Source of the DNA: Candidatus Fermentibacterales bacterium
GTDB taxonomy: Bacteria; Fermentibacterota; Fermentibacteria; Fermentibacterales; JAFGKQ01
Assembly (NCBI GenBank): GCA_016928495.1
Contig: JAFGKQ010000172.1
Span: 1 to 6,052 of the forward strand
Reading direction: 5' to 3'
Length of the DNA: 6,052 nt
The position numbers and the translations under genes were made by a program. Below, piece after piece: positions 1 through 5,826 of this stretch. The first letter of the stretch is position 1. The number at the start of each line of letters is the position of its first letter. The notes beneath the pieces are model-generated. The model searched no databases. It was not told where the DNA came from and saw only the letters and a list, made by a program, of their open reading frames with translations.

Positions 1-771
1 GAGTGCGTGCAAGTCTCGTCCGTGGTGATGCACTTCGCGGCCGCGGTCGGTGTCGAGCAGATCATCAGAAGGCCCATCGATACCATAGAGATCAACGTCA
101 GGGGAACGGAGAACGTGCTCAGGGCAGCCTCCAGGAAGACCCGCAGGGTGTTCATCGCCTCCACCTCCGAGGTATACGGCAAGAGCCAGGCTGCCCCGTT
201 CAGGGAGGACGGGGACATCGTTCTCGGGGCCACCAGCAGGAGCAGGTGGAGCTACGCCTGCTCGAAGGCGATGGATGAGTTCCTGGCTCTCGCATACAGC
301 AAGGCCAGGGGCCTAGACATAGTCATCGGGAGGCTGTTCAACACGGTTGGTCCGAGGCAGACAGGCGAGTACGGCATGGTCCTGCCGAGGTTCGTCGATC
401 AGGCTCTCTCCGGAGATCCGATAACGGTCTACGGGGACGGCACGCAGACGCGCTGCTTCAGCCTGGTGGGCGAGGTGGTCGAGTGCATCAGGGCTCTGAT
501 GGCCAACCCCGCGTCAGCCGGCATGGCCGTCAACATCGGGTCTACCGAGGAGATAACGATCCTCGAGCTTGCACGGACCGTGAAGCGGATCACCGGCTCC
601 TCCTCCGGGATTCGCGTCATCCCCTACGAGGAAGCATACCCAACCGACTTCGAGGACATGCAGAGACGGGTACCGGACGTCTCCAGGCTTCTTCAGCTCA
701 CGGGAAAGGCCCCCGGGGCCCGCATCGAGGAGATCGTCCGGGCAGTCGTCGATTGGCGCAGATCTGTCTGA
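1..771 (+). CDS. NAD-dependent epimerase/dehydratase (extended SDR family), 5'-truncated by the window
   Basis: This is the C-terminal part of a sugar-nucleotide epimerase, dehydratase or decarboxylase of the extended short-chain dehydrogenase/reductase family, a cytoplasmic enzyme that remodels NDP-sugars with bound NAD. Frame 1 is open from base 1, so the gene begins upstream; the GTG at base 7 is internal. The glycine-rich Rossmann motif and roughly the first 60-70 residues of a usual 310-320 are missing. Counting from base 7, visible landmarks are HFAAAVGVE (9-17), INVRGTENVL (29-38), the STSEVYG strand (52-58), the catalytic YACSK (Tyr83, Lys87; YxxxK), RLFNTVGPRQ (109-118) and ITVYGDGTQTRCF (139-151). 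These resemble UDP-glucose 4-epimerase and UDP-glucuronate decarboxylase-like enzymes. The usual DDVV after the RCF motif reads GEVV here. The substrate cannot be told from the sequence. The stop codon lies at the start of the TrmH gene, suggesting coupled translation. Confidence 0.9.
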   Translation, partial: ECVQVSSVVMHFAAAVGVEQIIRRPIDTIEINVRGTENVLRAASRKTRRVFIASTSEVYGKSQAAPFREDGDIVLGATSRSRWSYACSKAMDEFLALAYSKARGLDIVIGRLFNTVGPRQTGEYGMVLPRFVDQALSGDPITVYGDGTQTRCFSLVGEVVECIRALMANPASAGMAVNIGSTEEITILELARTVKRITGSSSGIRVIPYEEAYPTDFEDMQRRVPDVSRLLQLTGKAPGARIEEIVRAVVDWRRSV

Positions 772-1612
772 TCCCACCGACTTCCCGGTCATCGAGAGCA
801 GCTCCAACAGGAAGCTGATCCTGGCGAGGAAGCTGTCCACCGCCTCCGGCGCAAGGAAGCACCGCCTGATGCTTCTCGAGGGTCCCAGGTTCCTGGAAGA
901 CTGCCTCGGCTCGCCCTGCAGGAGCATGATCGATTTCGTTCTGGTATCGAGCGCTCCTTCCCGCAAGGCCGGCGAAGTGGCCCGCCTCGCGCTGGGCTCG
1001 GAAGTCCCGACCTTCGAGCTTTCGCCGGAGCTGCTCGAAGGCATCTCCCAGACGCAGCACAGCCAGGGGATAGTGGCAGTGTGCAGGACCCCTGATGTCC
1101 CGGGGAGCGCCATCGAGGCGGCCTGCTTCGTCCTCGCCCTGGACGCGGTTGCGGATCCCGGCAACGTGGGCACGATCATAAGGTCGGCGGCGGCCTTCGG
1201 GATCGACGTCGTTGTCATGGGCAAGGGCTCCGCCTGTCCGTTCACGCCCAAGGTCACCAGGGCCTCGGCGGGCGCCAACCTCCTGGTCCCGCTGATCGAG
1301 AAGGTCGACCTGGCCAGCTTCCTGGCGGGCTGCCGGGAGCGGGGGCTGTCTCTCGTCGGGGCCTCGGCGAGGGCGGAGAGCCACGGGAGAGACCTGCCGG
1401 AGCCCCCCCTGGTCCTGGTAGCGGGCTCAGAGCCGGGTGGCCTGTCCGCCGGTGTCTCGTCCATGCTGGACCGGTTCGTGCCCGTCGAGATGCGCCCCGG
1501 CATTGACTCCCTCAACGTCGCGGTGTCCGCTTCCATCCTCATGCATGACATCGCCAGGAGCTGCGGCAGGATACCCGGGGATGCCTCCACGGGGAAGGGA
1601 GCGTCACGATGA
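764..1612 (+). CDS. TrmH/SpoU family RNA 2'-O-ribose methyltransferase, start codon uncertain
   Basis: This is a SAM-dependent methyltransferase of the SPOUT superfamily that probably methylates a ribose 2'-OH in rRNA or tRNA. The first standard start is ATG 869, but the reading frame upstream encodes a recognisable substrate-binding N-terminus (SNRKLILARKLS, then RKHRLMLLEGPR) running into it, so the protein must begin before 869. No ATG, GTG or TTG exists in this frame between a stop at 581 and 869. Candidate rare starts are ATT 752, CTG 764 and ATC 791; I chose CTG 764 arbitrarily among them, and ATC 791 lies nearest the usual N-terminus of homologues. Counting from ATG 869, the knot motifs are DPGNVGTIIRSA (96-107), PKVTRASAGA (127-136), VAGSEPGGL (184-192) and SLNVAVSASIL (214-224). 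The catalytic domain appears complete. The gene overlaps the epimerase end and the next gene (ATGA). The exact RNA target is unknown. Confidence 0.88.
   Translation: MSDPTDFPVIESSSNRKLILARKLSTASGARKHRLMLLEGPRFLEDCLGSPCRSMIDFVLVSSAPSRKAGEVARLALGSEVPTFELSPELLEGISQTQHSQGIVAVCRTPDVPGSAIEAACFVLALDAVADPGNVGTIIRSAAAFGIDVVVMGKGSACPFTPKVTRASAGANLLVPLIEKVDLASFLAGCRERGLSLVGASARAESHGRDLPEPPLVLVAGSEPGGLSAGVSSMLDRFVPVEMRPGIDSLNVAVSASILMHDIARSCGRIPGDASTGKGASR
1593..1601 (+). promoter_or_regulatory. Ribosome binding site for the radical SAM gene
   Basis: A purine-rich GGAAGGGAG lies seven bases before ATG 1609, inside the end of the TrmH gene. Together with the ATGA stop-start overlap it fixes the start of the radical SAM gene and suggests translational coupling. 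Confidence 0.6.
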
Positions 1613-3048
1613 GGATCCTCTTCCTCATACACGACCCGATAACGGCGCCGCTAGGGGTCGGATACCTCTCGACCCTGGCGAGGAGCGCAGGTCACGATGT
1701 GGGTGTCGCGGCCCTCGTGGAGCAGGACCCGGTGGGAACCGCCCGGGCCTTCCATCCCGACATCATCGCCTTCGGCTCGACCTCGGGCTTCCACAGGAAG
1801 TACCTGGAGCTGAACGCGGAGCTCGCACGAGAGACCGGTGCGGTCTCGATAATGGGAGGCGCTCATCCCACATTCTTCCCCGAGGTGGTGACGGCCGAGC
1901 AGCATCCGCCGGACTTCGCGGTCAGAGGCGAGGGAGAGCACTCCTTTCTGGCCTTCCTCGAGCACATGGAGGGCCGCAGGGGCCTGGACGACGTGGGCAA
2001 CCTGCTCTACAGGGCGGAGGACGGCTCCCTCCGGGCAAACCCGCTCAACCCCCTGATAGAGGACCTCGATACGGTTCCCTACCCGGACAGGGGGCTGACG
2101 TCACGCTTCGGCGCCTGGGAGCACCGCAAGGCCGTGTTCGTGATCACGGGCCGCGGGTGTCCCTATGACTGCAGCTACTGCTTCAACCACTCCTACAACG
2201 AGCTCTACTCGGGCCTCGGCACCAGGGTCAGGAGACGAAGCGTGGCCAACGTCATGGGTGAGCTCCACGAGCTGAGGGGGCTGATCCCGGAGCTACAGAT
2301 GATCGTCTTCCAGGACGACGTGTTCATCCTGGATCACGAATGGGTCCTGAAGTTCACCGATTCATACGCACGGGAGATAGGCCTTCCGTTCCACTGCCAT
2401 CTGAGGGCTAACCTCGTCACGCGCGAGATCGCCCGCGCCCTGCGGGCAGCGGGTTGCGTCAGCATCAAGATGGCAATAGAGACGGCCGACGACCGCCTGA
2501 GGAACGAGCTTCTGAACCGCAGGATGAGCCGGCAGACGATAGTCGACGCATGCAGATGGGTGAGGGAGGCTGGGATAGTGCTGGTCACACAGAACATCCT
2601 GGGCATACCGACGGGCACCCTGGAGGATGACCTGGATACACTGAGGCTGAACATCGAGTGCAAGCCGGCGTTCGCCTTCGCCACGCTGCTCCAGCCCTAT
2701 CCCAGGACGAGCATAGGCGACTACTGCAGGGCCAATGGCTTCCTGGACCAGTCGTCGCCGGAGGCTGCGCGCGCTCTGCCGGACTCCTTCTTCGACATGA
2801 GTCCCCTCCGGATCGACCACAAGCGGGAGAGGGAGCGCCTGAGGAAGCTGTTCGCGCTGGCAATAGAGTTCCCGTTCCTAAGGGCCTTTCTGAGGACACT
2901 GCTCAGGACCCCTCTCGACGGGCTCTACGACAAGCTCGACAAGCTCTGGAAGGGCTTCTGCTTCAAGTTCCGCGAGTTCCCCTACAGGCTCGGCTTCGGC
3001 GAGTTCGCGAGGATAGTGCTCACCTACTTCCGCAGCCGCTACTACTAG
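1609..3048 (+). CDS. B12-binding domain radical SAM protein
   Basis: A 479-residue cobalamin-binding radical SAM enzyme, of the type that cleaves S-adenosylmethionine at a [4Fe-4S] cluster to methylate, cyclise or rearrange unactivated carbons. Residues 1-150 form a Rossmann-like B12-binding domain: LGVGYLSTLARSAGHDV (15-31), DIIAFGSTSG (51-60), IMGGAHPTFFPEVV (81-94) and DFAVRGEGE (102-110). A DxHxxG cobalamin-ligating motif is not evident, as in many of these proteins. The radical SAM core follows with CPYDCSYC (Cys184, Cys188, Cys191; CxxxCxxC), FQDDVF (234-239), KMAIETADDRLRNELLNR (287-304), which matches the usual ESG/LLNR region, and NILGIPTGT (329-337). A basic, aromatic C-terminal tail of about 70 residues ends in FRSRYY. 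No membrane segment is obvious. The substrate cannot be predicted. Relatives act on hopanoids, tetrapyrroles, lipids and natural products, and a role in modifying a sugar or lipid would fit the neighbours but is a guess. Confidence 0.9.
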   Translation: MRILFLIHDPITAPLGVGYLSTLARSAGHDVGVAALVEQDPVGTARAFHPDIIAFGSTSGFHRKYLELNAELARETGAVSIMGGAHPTFFPEVVTAEQHPPDFAVRGEGEHSFLAFLEHMEGRRGLDDVGNLLYRAEDGSLRANPLNPLIEDLDTVPYPDRGLTSRFGAWEHRKAVFVITGRGCPYDCSYCFNHSYNELYSGLGTRVRRRSVANVMGELHELRGLIPELQMIVFQDDVFILDHEWVLKFTDSYAREIGLPFHCHLRANLVTREIARALRAAGCVSIKMAIETADDRLRNELLNRRMSRQTIVDACRWVREAGIVLVTQNILGIPTGTLEDDLDTLRLNIECKPAFAFATLLQPYPRTSIGDYCRANGFLDQSSPEAARALPDSFFDMSPLRIDHKRERERLRKLFALAIEFPFLRAFLRTLLRTPLDGLYDKLDKLWKGFCFKFREFPYRLGFGEFARIVLTYFRSRYY

Positions 3049-3050
3049 AC

Positions 3051-3056
3051 AGGGGG
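3051..3056 (+). promoter_or_regulatory. Shine-Dalgarno-like AGGGGG placed before ATC 3061
   Basis: A strong purine run lies three bases after the radical SAM stop and four bases before an in-frame ATC at 3061. No ATG, GTG or TTG follows at usable spacing, so this site argues that translation of the GH43-like gene begins at or very near ATC 3061. Confidence 0.5.
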
Positions 3057-3060
3057 ACAC

Positions 3061-3957
3061 ATCACTTATCTCTCGCCGGAAGGCCCTCTGCCTCCCAATC
3101 CCGTCCTCCAGGGACTGGGCGTATGCGATCCACACGTCCGTGTCTTCGGCGACAGGCTCTTCCTCTACGCCACGCACGACAAGGGACCCGGGAACACGGA
3201 CTTCGTGATGGAGGACTGGTGGATCTGGTCCTCCGGGAACCTTCGGACCTGGAAGCACGAGTGCACCCTCCGACCTGAGACCACCTACATGGGCGCCGGC
3301 TTCGCGTCCTGCTGGGCGACCGATGCAGCGGAGAGGAACGGCAGGTACTACTGGTACCTCTCCGAGGGCTCGAGGCGAACCGGGGTAGTGGTCTCCGATA
3401 CGCCCACGGGCCCCTGGAGGGACCCGCTGGGCGGGCCGCTCCTCGATGAAGGCCTGGCGCCCTCAGGGGCCTACGACCCCGGAGTCTTCGTCGATGCCGA
3501 CGGGGCTCCCTACATCGTCTTCGGAGTCTGGGACTACTACCTGGCTCGCTTGGGCGAGGACATGATCTCTCTGGCAGGTCCGCCTCGCAAGCTGACCGTC
3601 CTTGATCCCGAGGGCCCTTACGGTGCGGGAAAGCTCGATGACAAGCCCTACCTTCACATGAGGGGCGGGCTCTACTACCTGTCCTGGGGTTGCTTCTACG
3701 CGATCTCCGACAAGCTCCACGGTCCCTACGAGTGCCAGGGCTCAATCATCCGGGAGGAGAGTGTCGCCGAGCACCTGAGATACGTCGGGCGCCCGATCAC
3801 CTTCGACCGGCATGGCTCCTTCTTCGAGTGGCGCGGCCAATGGTGCTTCGCCTGCAACGACATGAGTCAGACCGGGGACGAGCACTTCCGGGATACCTCG
3901 ATCTGTCCCATCCGCTATAGTAGCGCGGGTCTGATCGAACCTGTCCTGATTCGCTGA
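3061..3957 (+). CDS. Glycoside hydrolase family 43-like protein, probable ATC start
   Basis: A protein of about 298 residues with the look of a five-bladed beta-propeller GH43 enzyme; members cleave arabinofuranosyl, xylosyl or related linkages. The first standard start (GTG 3205) would remove 48 residues that are plainly part of the fold: NPVLQGLGVCDPHVRVF (13-29), then FLYATHD (34-40). I therefore start at ATC 3061, which follows an AGGGGG ribosome site. Numbered from there, Asp23 in CDPHVRV fits the general-base aspartate of GH43, and Asp139 in AYDPGVFVDADG fits the second conserved aspartate. The expected general-acid glutamate before the PYLH segment reads DDKPYLH (Asp193, Asp194), with Glu184 (DPEGPYG) nearby, so the acid is unclear. 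His251 in DRHGS may be the central metal-site histidine. No signal peptide is visible, implying action inside the cell on imported sugars. It sits 12 bases after the radical SAM gene and 14 before the next. Confidence 0.82.
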   Translation: MTYLSPEGPLPPNPVLQGLGVCDPHVRVFGDRLFLYATHDKGPGNTDFVMEDWWIWSSGNLRTWKHECTLRPETTYMGAGFASCWATDAAERNGRYYWYLSEGSRRTGVVVSDTPTGPWRDPLGGPLLDEGLAPSGAYDPGVFVDADGAPYIVFGVWDYYLARLGEDMISLAGPPRKLTVLDPEGPYGAGKLDDKPYLHMRGGLYYLSWGCFYAISDKLHGPYECQGSIIREESVAEHLRYVGRPITFDRHGSFFEWRGQWCFACNDMSQTGDEHFRDTSICPIRYSSAGLIEPVLIR

Positions 3958-3971
3958 GGGAGGATCACCGA

Positions 3972-4466
3972 ATGGACTTCGTGAAGCTGGACAGCAAGGC
4001 GCTCCTGCAGCAGGCCGAGATGACCGGCAGGATCTTCCGGATGAAGAGCGGCTGGAGAAAGGCGCAGATCTTCGCGGGTCTGTGCTGCTGCTTCCTGATC
4101 CTGACGATACCGCTCGGCATCTGGATCATCATCAGGGCGAAGAGGGCCTGCATCGGGCTCACCGAGGAGGGTTTCGCCTTTACCTATCTCGGCACTATCG
4201 CCCACAGGTGGGAAGAGGTCGAGTCCATCACGCCCGTGGCGATGAGCAGCGCGATGTTCGGAGGCGGGCTGGTCGGAGTCGGCGTTGCGGCGGCAGTCTC
4301 ACGCAAGACCCAGGGCCTCAAGGGCCCCCTCCAGATCAAGCTGAGGGACAAGCGCATCCCCAAGGTCATCCCTGCACACACCATAGAGAACTCGATGGAG
4401 ATGGCCAGGCAGATGGAGCAGCTCTCCGGGATCGCCTTCCTGCCGGTCGAGGTGGTCGAGGACTAG
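3972..4466 (+). CDS. Small membrane-anchored protein with PH-like region, function unknown
   Basis: A 164-residue protein I do not recognise. GGGAGGA at 3958-3964 gives a good ribosome site seven bases before ATG 3972, directly after the GH43-like stop codon. Residues 1-30 are polar and basic; residues 31-55 are a strong transmembrane helix containing three consecutive cysteines (38-40) and ending in the basic RAKR. After it comes ACIGLTEEGFAFTYLG (59-74) and a HRWEEVESI turn (79-87), the pattern of bacterial PH-like domains (a folding strand pair, then a tryptophan-containing segment). A glycine- and alanine-rich hydrophobic stretch (95-109) could be a second membrane segment or a loop. The end, LQIKLRDKRIPKVIPAHTIE (120-139), followed by a helix, fits the last strands and closing helix of such a domain. 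It is the last cellular gene before the IS region. A PH-like assignment is a pattern judgement only. Confidence 0.72.
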   Translation: MDFVKLDSKALLQQAEMTGRIFRMKSGWRKAQIFAGLCCCFLILTIPLGIWIIIRAKRACIGLTEEGFAFTYLGTIAHRWEEVESITPVAMSSAMFGGGLVGVGVAAAVSRKTQGLKGPLQIKLRDKRIPKVIPAHTIENSMEMARQMEQLSGIAFLPVEVVED

Positions 4467-4472
4467 CCGGTC

Positions 4473-4500
4473 TGCCGGTCACCTCGTCCCGGGACCGGCA
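4473..4500 (+). terminator. GC-rich hairpin after the operon, possible weak terminator
   Basis: TGCCGGTC (4473-4480) and GACCGGCA (4493-4500) form a perfect 8-bp stem with a 12-base loop, starting seven bases after the stop codon at 4466. No T-run follows, so it is not a standard intrinsic terminator; it may instead protect the transcript end or assist factor-dependent termination. A second TGCCGGTC at 4519-4526 can pair with the same GACCGGCA, giving an alternative fold. Confidence 0.35.
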
Positions 4501-4561
4501 CGGTGCCGCGCGGGGGCCTGCCGGTCCGTCCGCCCGGTGTGACCCGTGGAGTCGGCACCGC

Positions 4562-4591
4562 TGGAACATTAACTGATCATTTTGGTATACT
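4562..4591 (+). promoter_or_regulatory. Probable sigma-70-type promoter with extended -10
   Basis: In an AT-rich island within GC-rich DNA, TGG followed by TATACT (-10 at 4586-4591) matches an extended -10 element. Seventeen bases upstream only a weak -35 (GGAACA, 4563-4568) is present. Transcription would start near 4598, next to the orphan IS end at 4602, and run into the orfA/orfB element. This is predicted from motif match only. Confidence 0.45.
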
Positions 4592-4601
4592 TTCGCCGGA
4601 G

Positions 4602-4653
4602 TGCCCTGCCCCCCGAAAACTGGTCCACCTGTAATGTTAGTGGGTGGACCACG
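4602..4653 (+). repeat. Orphan IS left-end-like sequence with 9-bp hairpin
   Basis: It begins TGCCCTGCCCCCC, like the TGACCTGCCCCC ends of IS407-type elements, and aligns without gaps to the left end of the second IS at 5967 (33 identities in the first 50 bases). TGGTCCACC (4621-4629) pairs perfectly with GGTGGACCA (4643-4651) around a 13-base loop containing ATGTTAGT. It stops exactly where the complete IS begins (4654). It is either the remnant of another element cut off by that IS or part of a composite leader. Confidence 0.6.
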
Positions 4654-4700
4654 TGACCTTGCTCCCGATAACTGGACACTCTGAGGTTTAGGGATCATCC
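4654..4700 (+). repeat. Left terminal inverted repeat (IRL) of the complete IS
   Basis: Begins TGACCTTGCTCCC and shares shared blocks CTCCC, AAC, GGAC, TCTG, TTTAG, GATC and TCC, in order, with the reverse complement of 5827-5873 (about 34 matches with two small gaps). The similarity running well beyond the first 25 bases is why I place the left boundary here rather than at 4602. Confidence 0.65.
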
Positions 4701-4722
4701 TCGCCCGGGGAGGTAAGGATGG
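4695..4722 (+). promoter_or_regulatory. orfA translation start region with start-codon hairpin
   Basis: GGGGAGG (4707-4713) is a strong ribosome site five bases before ATG 4719. CATCCT (4696-4701) is complementary to AGGATG (4716-4721), so the start codon can be paired in a 6-bp stem (7 with a T-G pair at 4695/4722) with the ribosome site in its loop. A competing stem CCTC/GAGG (4699-4702 with 4710-4713) would cover the ribosome site itself. Either fold could hold orfA expression low. Confidence 0.4.
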
Positions 4723-4985
4723 GCAGGAAGAGGTACACGGAGGAGCAGATCATCTACGCTTTGCGGCAGGCGGACGGAGGTCGTCCGGTACGTGAGGTCT
4801 GTCGGGAGCTGGGTGTGACTGAGCAGTCATTCTACATCTGGCGCAGGAAGTACGGTGGGATGGGCGTGAGCGAGCTTCGCGAGCTGCGGCAGTTGCGTGA
4901 GGAGAACAGGCAGCTCAGGAAGATCGTGGCAGATCTTACGCTGGACAAGCATATCCTGCAGGAAGTCCTCTCAAAAAAAGCCTGA
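4719..4985 (+). CDS. IS3-family transposase OrfA
   Basis: An 88-residue DNA-binding subunit of the IS transposase. Residues 1-46 ([20 protein letters not shown] onward) hold the helix-turn-helix: [20 protein letters not shown] (24-43) includes the recognition helix, which binds the terminal inverted repeats. Residues 53-84 form a leucine-zipper coiled coil ([19 protein letters not shown] and following) used for multimer formation. Read without frameshifting, the protein ends SKKA with a TGA at 4983-4985; shifting back one base at the A7 run produces the OrfAB fusion. The GGGGAGG ribosome site decides the start. OrfA alone normally represses or modulates transposition. Length and motifs are normal for IS407-type elements. 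Confidence 0.93.
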   Translation: MGRKRYTEEQIIYALRQADGGRPVREVCRELGVTEQSFYIWRRKYGGMGVSELRELRQLREENRQLRKIVADLTLDKHILQEVLSKKA

Positions 4986-5008
4986 AGGCAGCCCGGAAGC
5001 GGGAGCTG
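4973..5008 (+). promoter_or_regulatory. Programmed -1 frameshift signal (A7 slippery site plus stem)
   Basis: Seven A residues (4973-4979) followed by G span the in-frame codons tcA AAA AAA Gcc of orfA. Slipping back one base re-pairs both lysine tRNAs and enters the orfB frame, reading AGC CTG AAG onward without a stop to 5806. Nine bases downstream, CAG-CCCG (4989-4995) pairs with CGGG (5000-5003) and, after a two-base bulge, CTG (5006-5008), making a 7-bp stem at a spacing typical of frameshift stimulators. The orfA TGA (4983) lies between the slip and the stem. Confidence 0.8.
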
Positions 5009-5017
5009 GCGTCGCAG

Positions 5018-5806
5018 GTGGTGGAGTGGTACGAGATCAGCGTACGTCGTGCCTGTGTCCTTCTCGGGCTGCGGAGGTCGGTCTACTACTACAGGAGCCA
5101 TGCAAGGCGTCACGAGGCTCTCAGGGTGCGTCTACGGGAGCTTGCTCTGAGCCGTGTACGGTACGGGTACGTACGGCTGACGGTGCTTCTGAGGCGAGAG
5201 GGCTGGCGGGTGAGCAAGAAGCTGGTGTACCGGTTGTACACCGACATGGGGCTCACCTTGAAGAGCAAGCGTGGGAGGAAGCTCGCCAGGAGGGGCAGGA
5301 TATCGAGGCCTCCTGCTGCGGATGCTCCGAACCAGAGGTGGTGCATGGACTTTGTCACGGAGCGGCTGGAAAGCGGTCGCTACTTCCGCATACTGACGGT
5401 GATGGACCAGTACACCAGGGAGTGTCTCCTGCTGGAGCCCGGAGTGTCTATGAGCGGGACGAAGGTAGCACACTGCCTGGAGGGGCTGGCTCTGGCTCGG
5501 GGATCTCCCGAGTCCGTGACGATGGACAACGGGACGGAGTTCCAGTCCAGGGCGATGGATGCCTGGGCCTACGAGCGGGACGTCCGGCTGGACTTCATAC
5601 GACCCGGCAAGCCCGTGGACAACGGACTGATCGAGAGCTTCAACGGTCGACTGCGGGACGAGTGCCTGAATGTCCACCTGTTCTGGTCTCTGGAGGACGC
5701 CGGGGAGAAGCTGGGAGAATGGCGCACGGACTACAACTCGTTCAGGCCTCACAGTGCCTTAGGGCAGCTAACGCCAGAGGAGTATGCTGCAAGTAGCTGC
5801 AGTTGA
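5018..5806 (+). CDS. IS3-family transposase OrfB (DDE integrase core)
   Basis: The catalytic subunit, expected to act as the C-terminal part of an OrfAB fusion of about 362 residues made by -1 frameshifting at 4973-4979; the orfB frame is open from the slip site, and GTG 5018 is only the first standard start. Counting from 5018, residues 1-30 complete a helical region ([17 protein letters not shown], 10-26), residues 44-76 include [18 protein letters not shown], and the integrase domain follows QRWCMDF. The catalytic residues are Asp111 (CMDF), Asp170 (VTMDNGTEF) and Glu206 (NGLIESFNG), with 35 residues between the last two and a basic residue, Arg213, seven after the glutamate, as in active IS3 transposases. 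The C-terminal [19 protein letters not shown] is typical. It cuts and joins the element ends. No lesion is visible, so it is probably functional. Confidence 0.93.
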   Translation: MVEWYEISVRRACVLLGLRRSVYYYRSHARRHEALRVRLRELALSRVRYGYVRLTVLLRREGWRVSKKLVYRLYTDMGLTLKSKRGRKLARRGRISRPPAADAPNQRWCMDFVTERLESGRYFRILTVMDQYTRECLLLEPGVSMSGTKVAHCLEGLALARGSPESVTMDNGTEFQSRAMDAWAYERDVRLDFIRPGKPVDNGLIESFNGRLRDECLNVHLFWSLEDAGEKLGEWRTDYNSFRPHSALGQLTPEEYAASSCS

Positions 5807-5826
5807 GCATCATCGAGATGCAGAAC

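Noticed and set aside
514-1632. Long - strand open frame (372 codons) opposite the TrmH gene and the end of the epimerase
   Set aside because: It mirrors high-GC coding sequence on the + strand, has no recognisable domain, and the + strand frames carry clear family motifs.
3062-3745. Arginine-rich - strand open frame opposite the GH43-like gene
   Set aside because: Its composition (runs of R, S and P) is typical of an antisense shadow in GC-rich DNA, and the + strand protein is convincing.
4501-4512. GGCAC-G-GTGCC palindrome in the intergenic region
   Set aside because: The arms leave a one-base loop that cannot form a hairpin, and such palindromes are common in this GC-rich sequence.
5154-5176. 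Cluster of GTAC repeats within orfB
   Set aside because: It is explained by consecutive codons for a conserved RVRYGYVRL segment; no independent repeat structure is needed.
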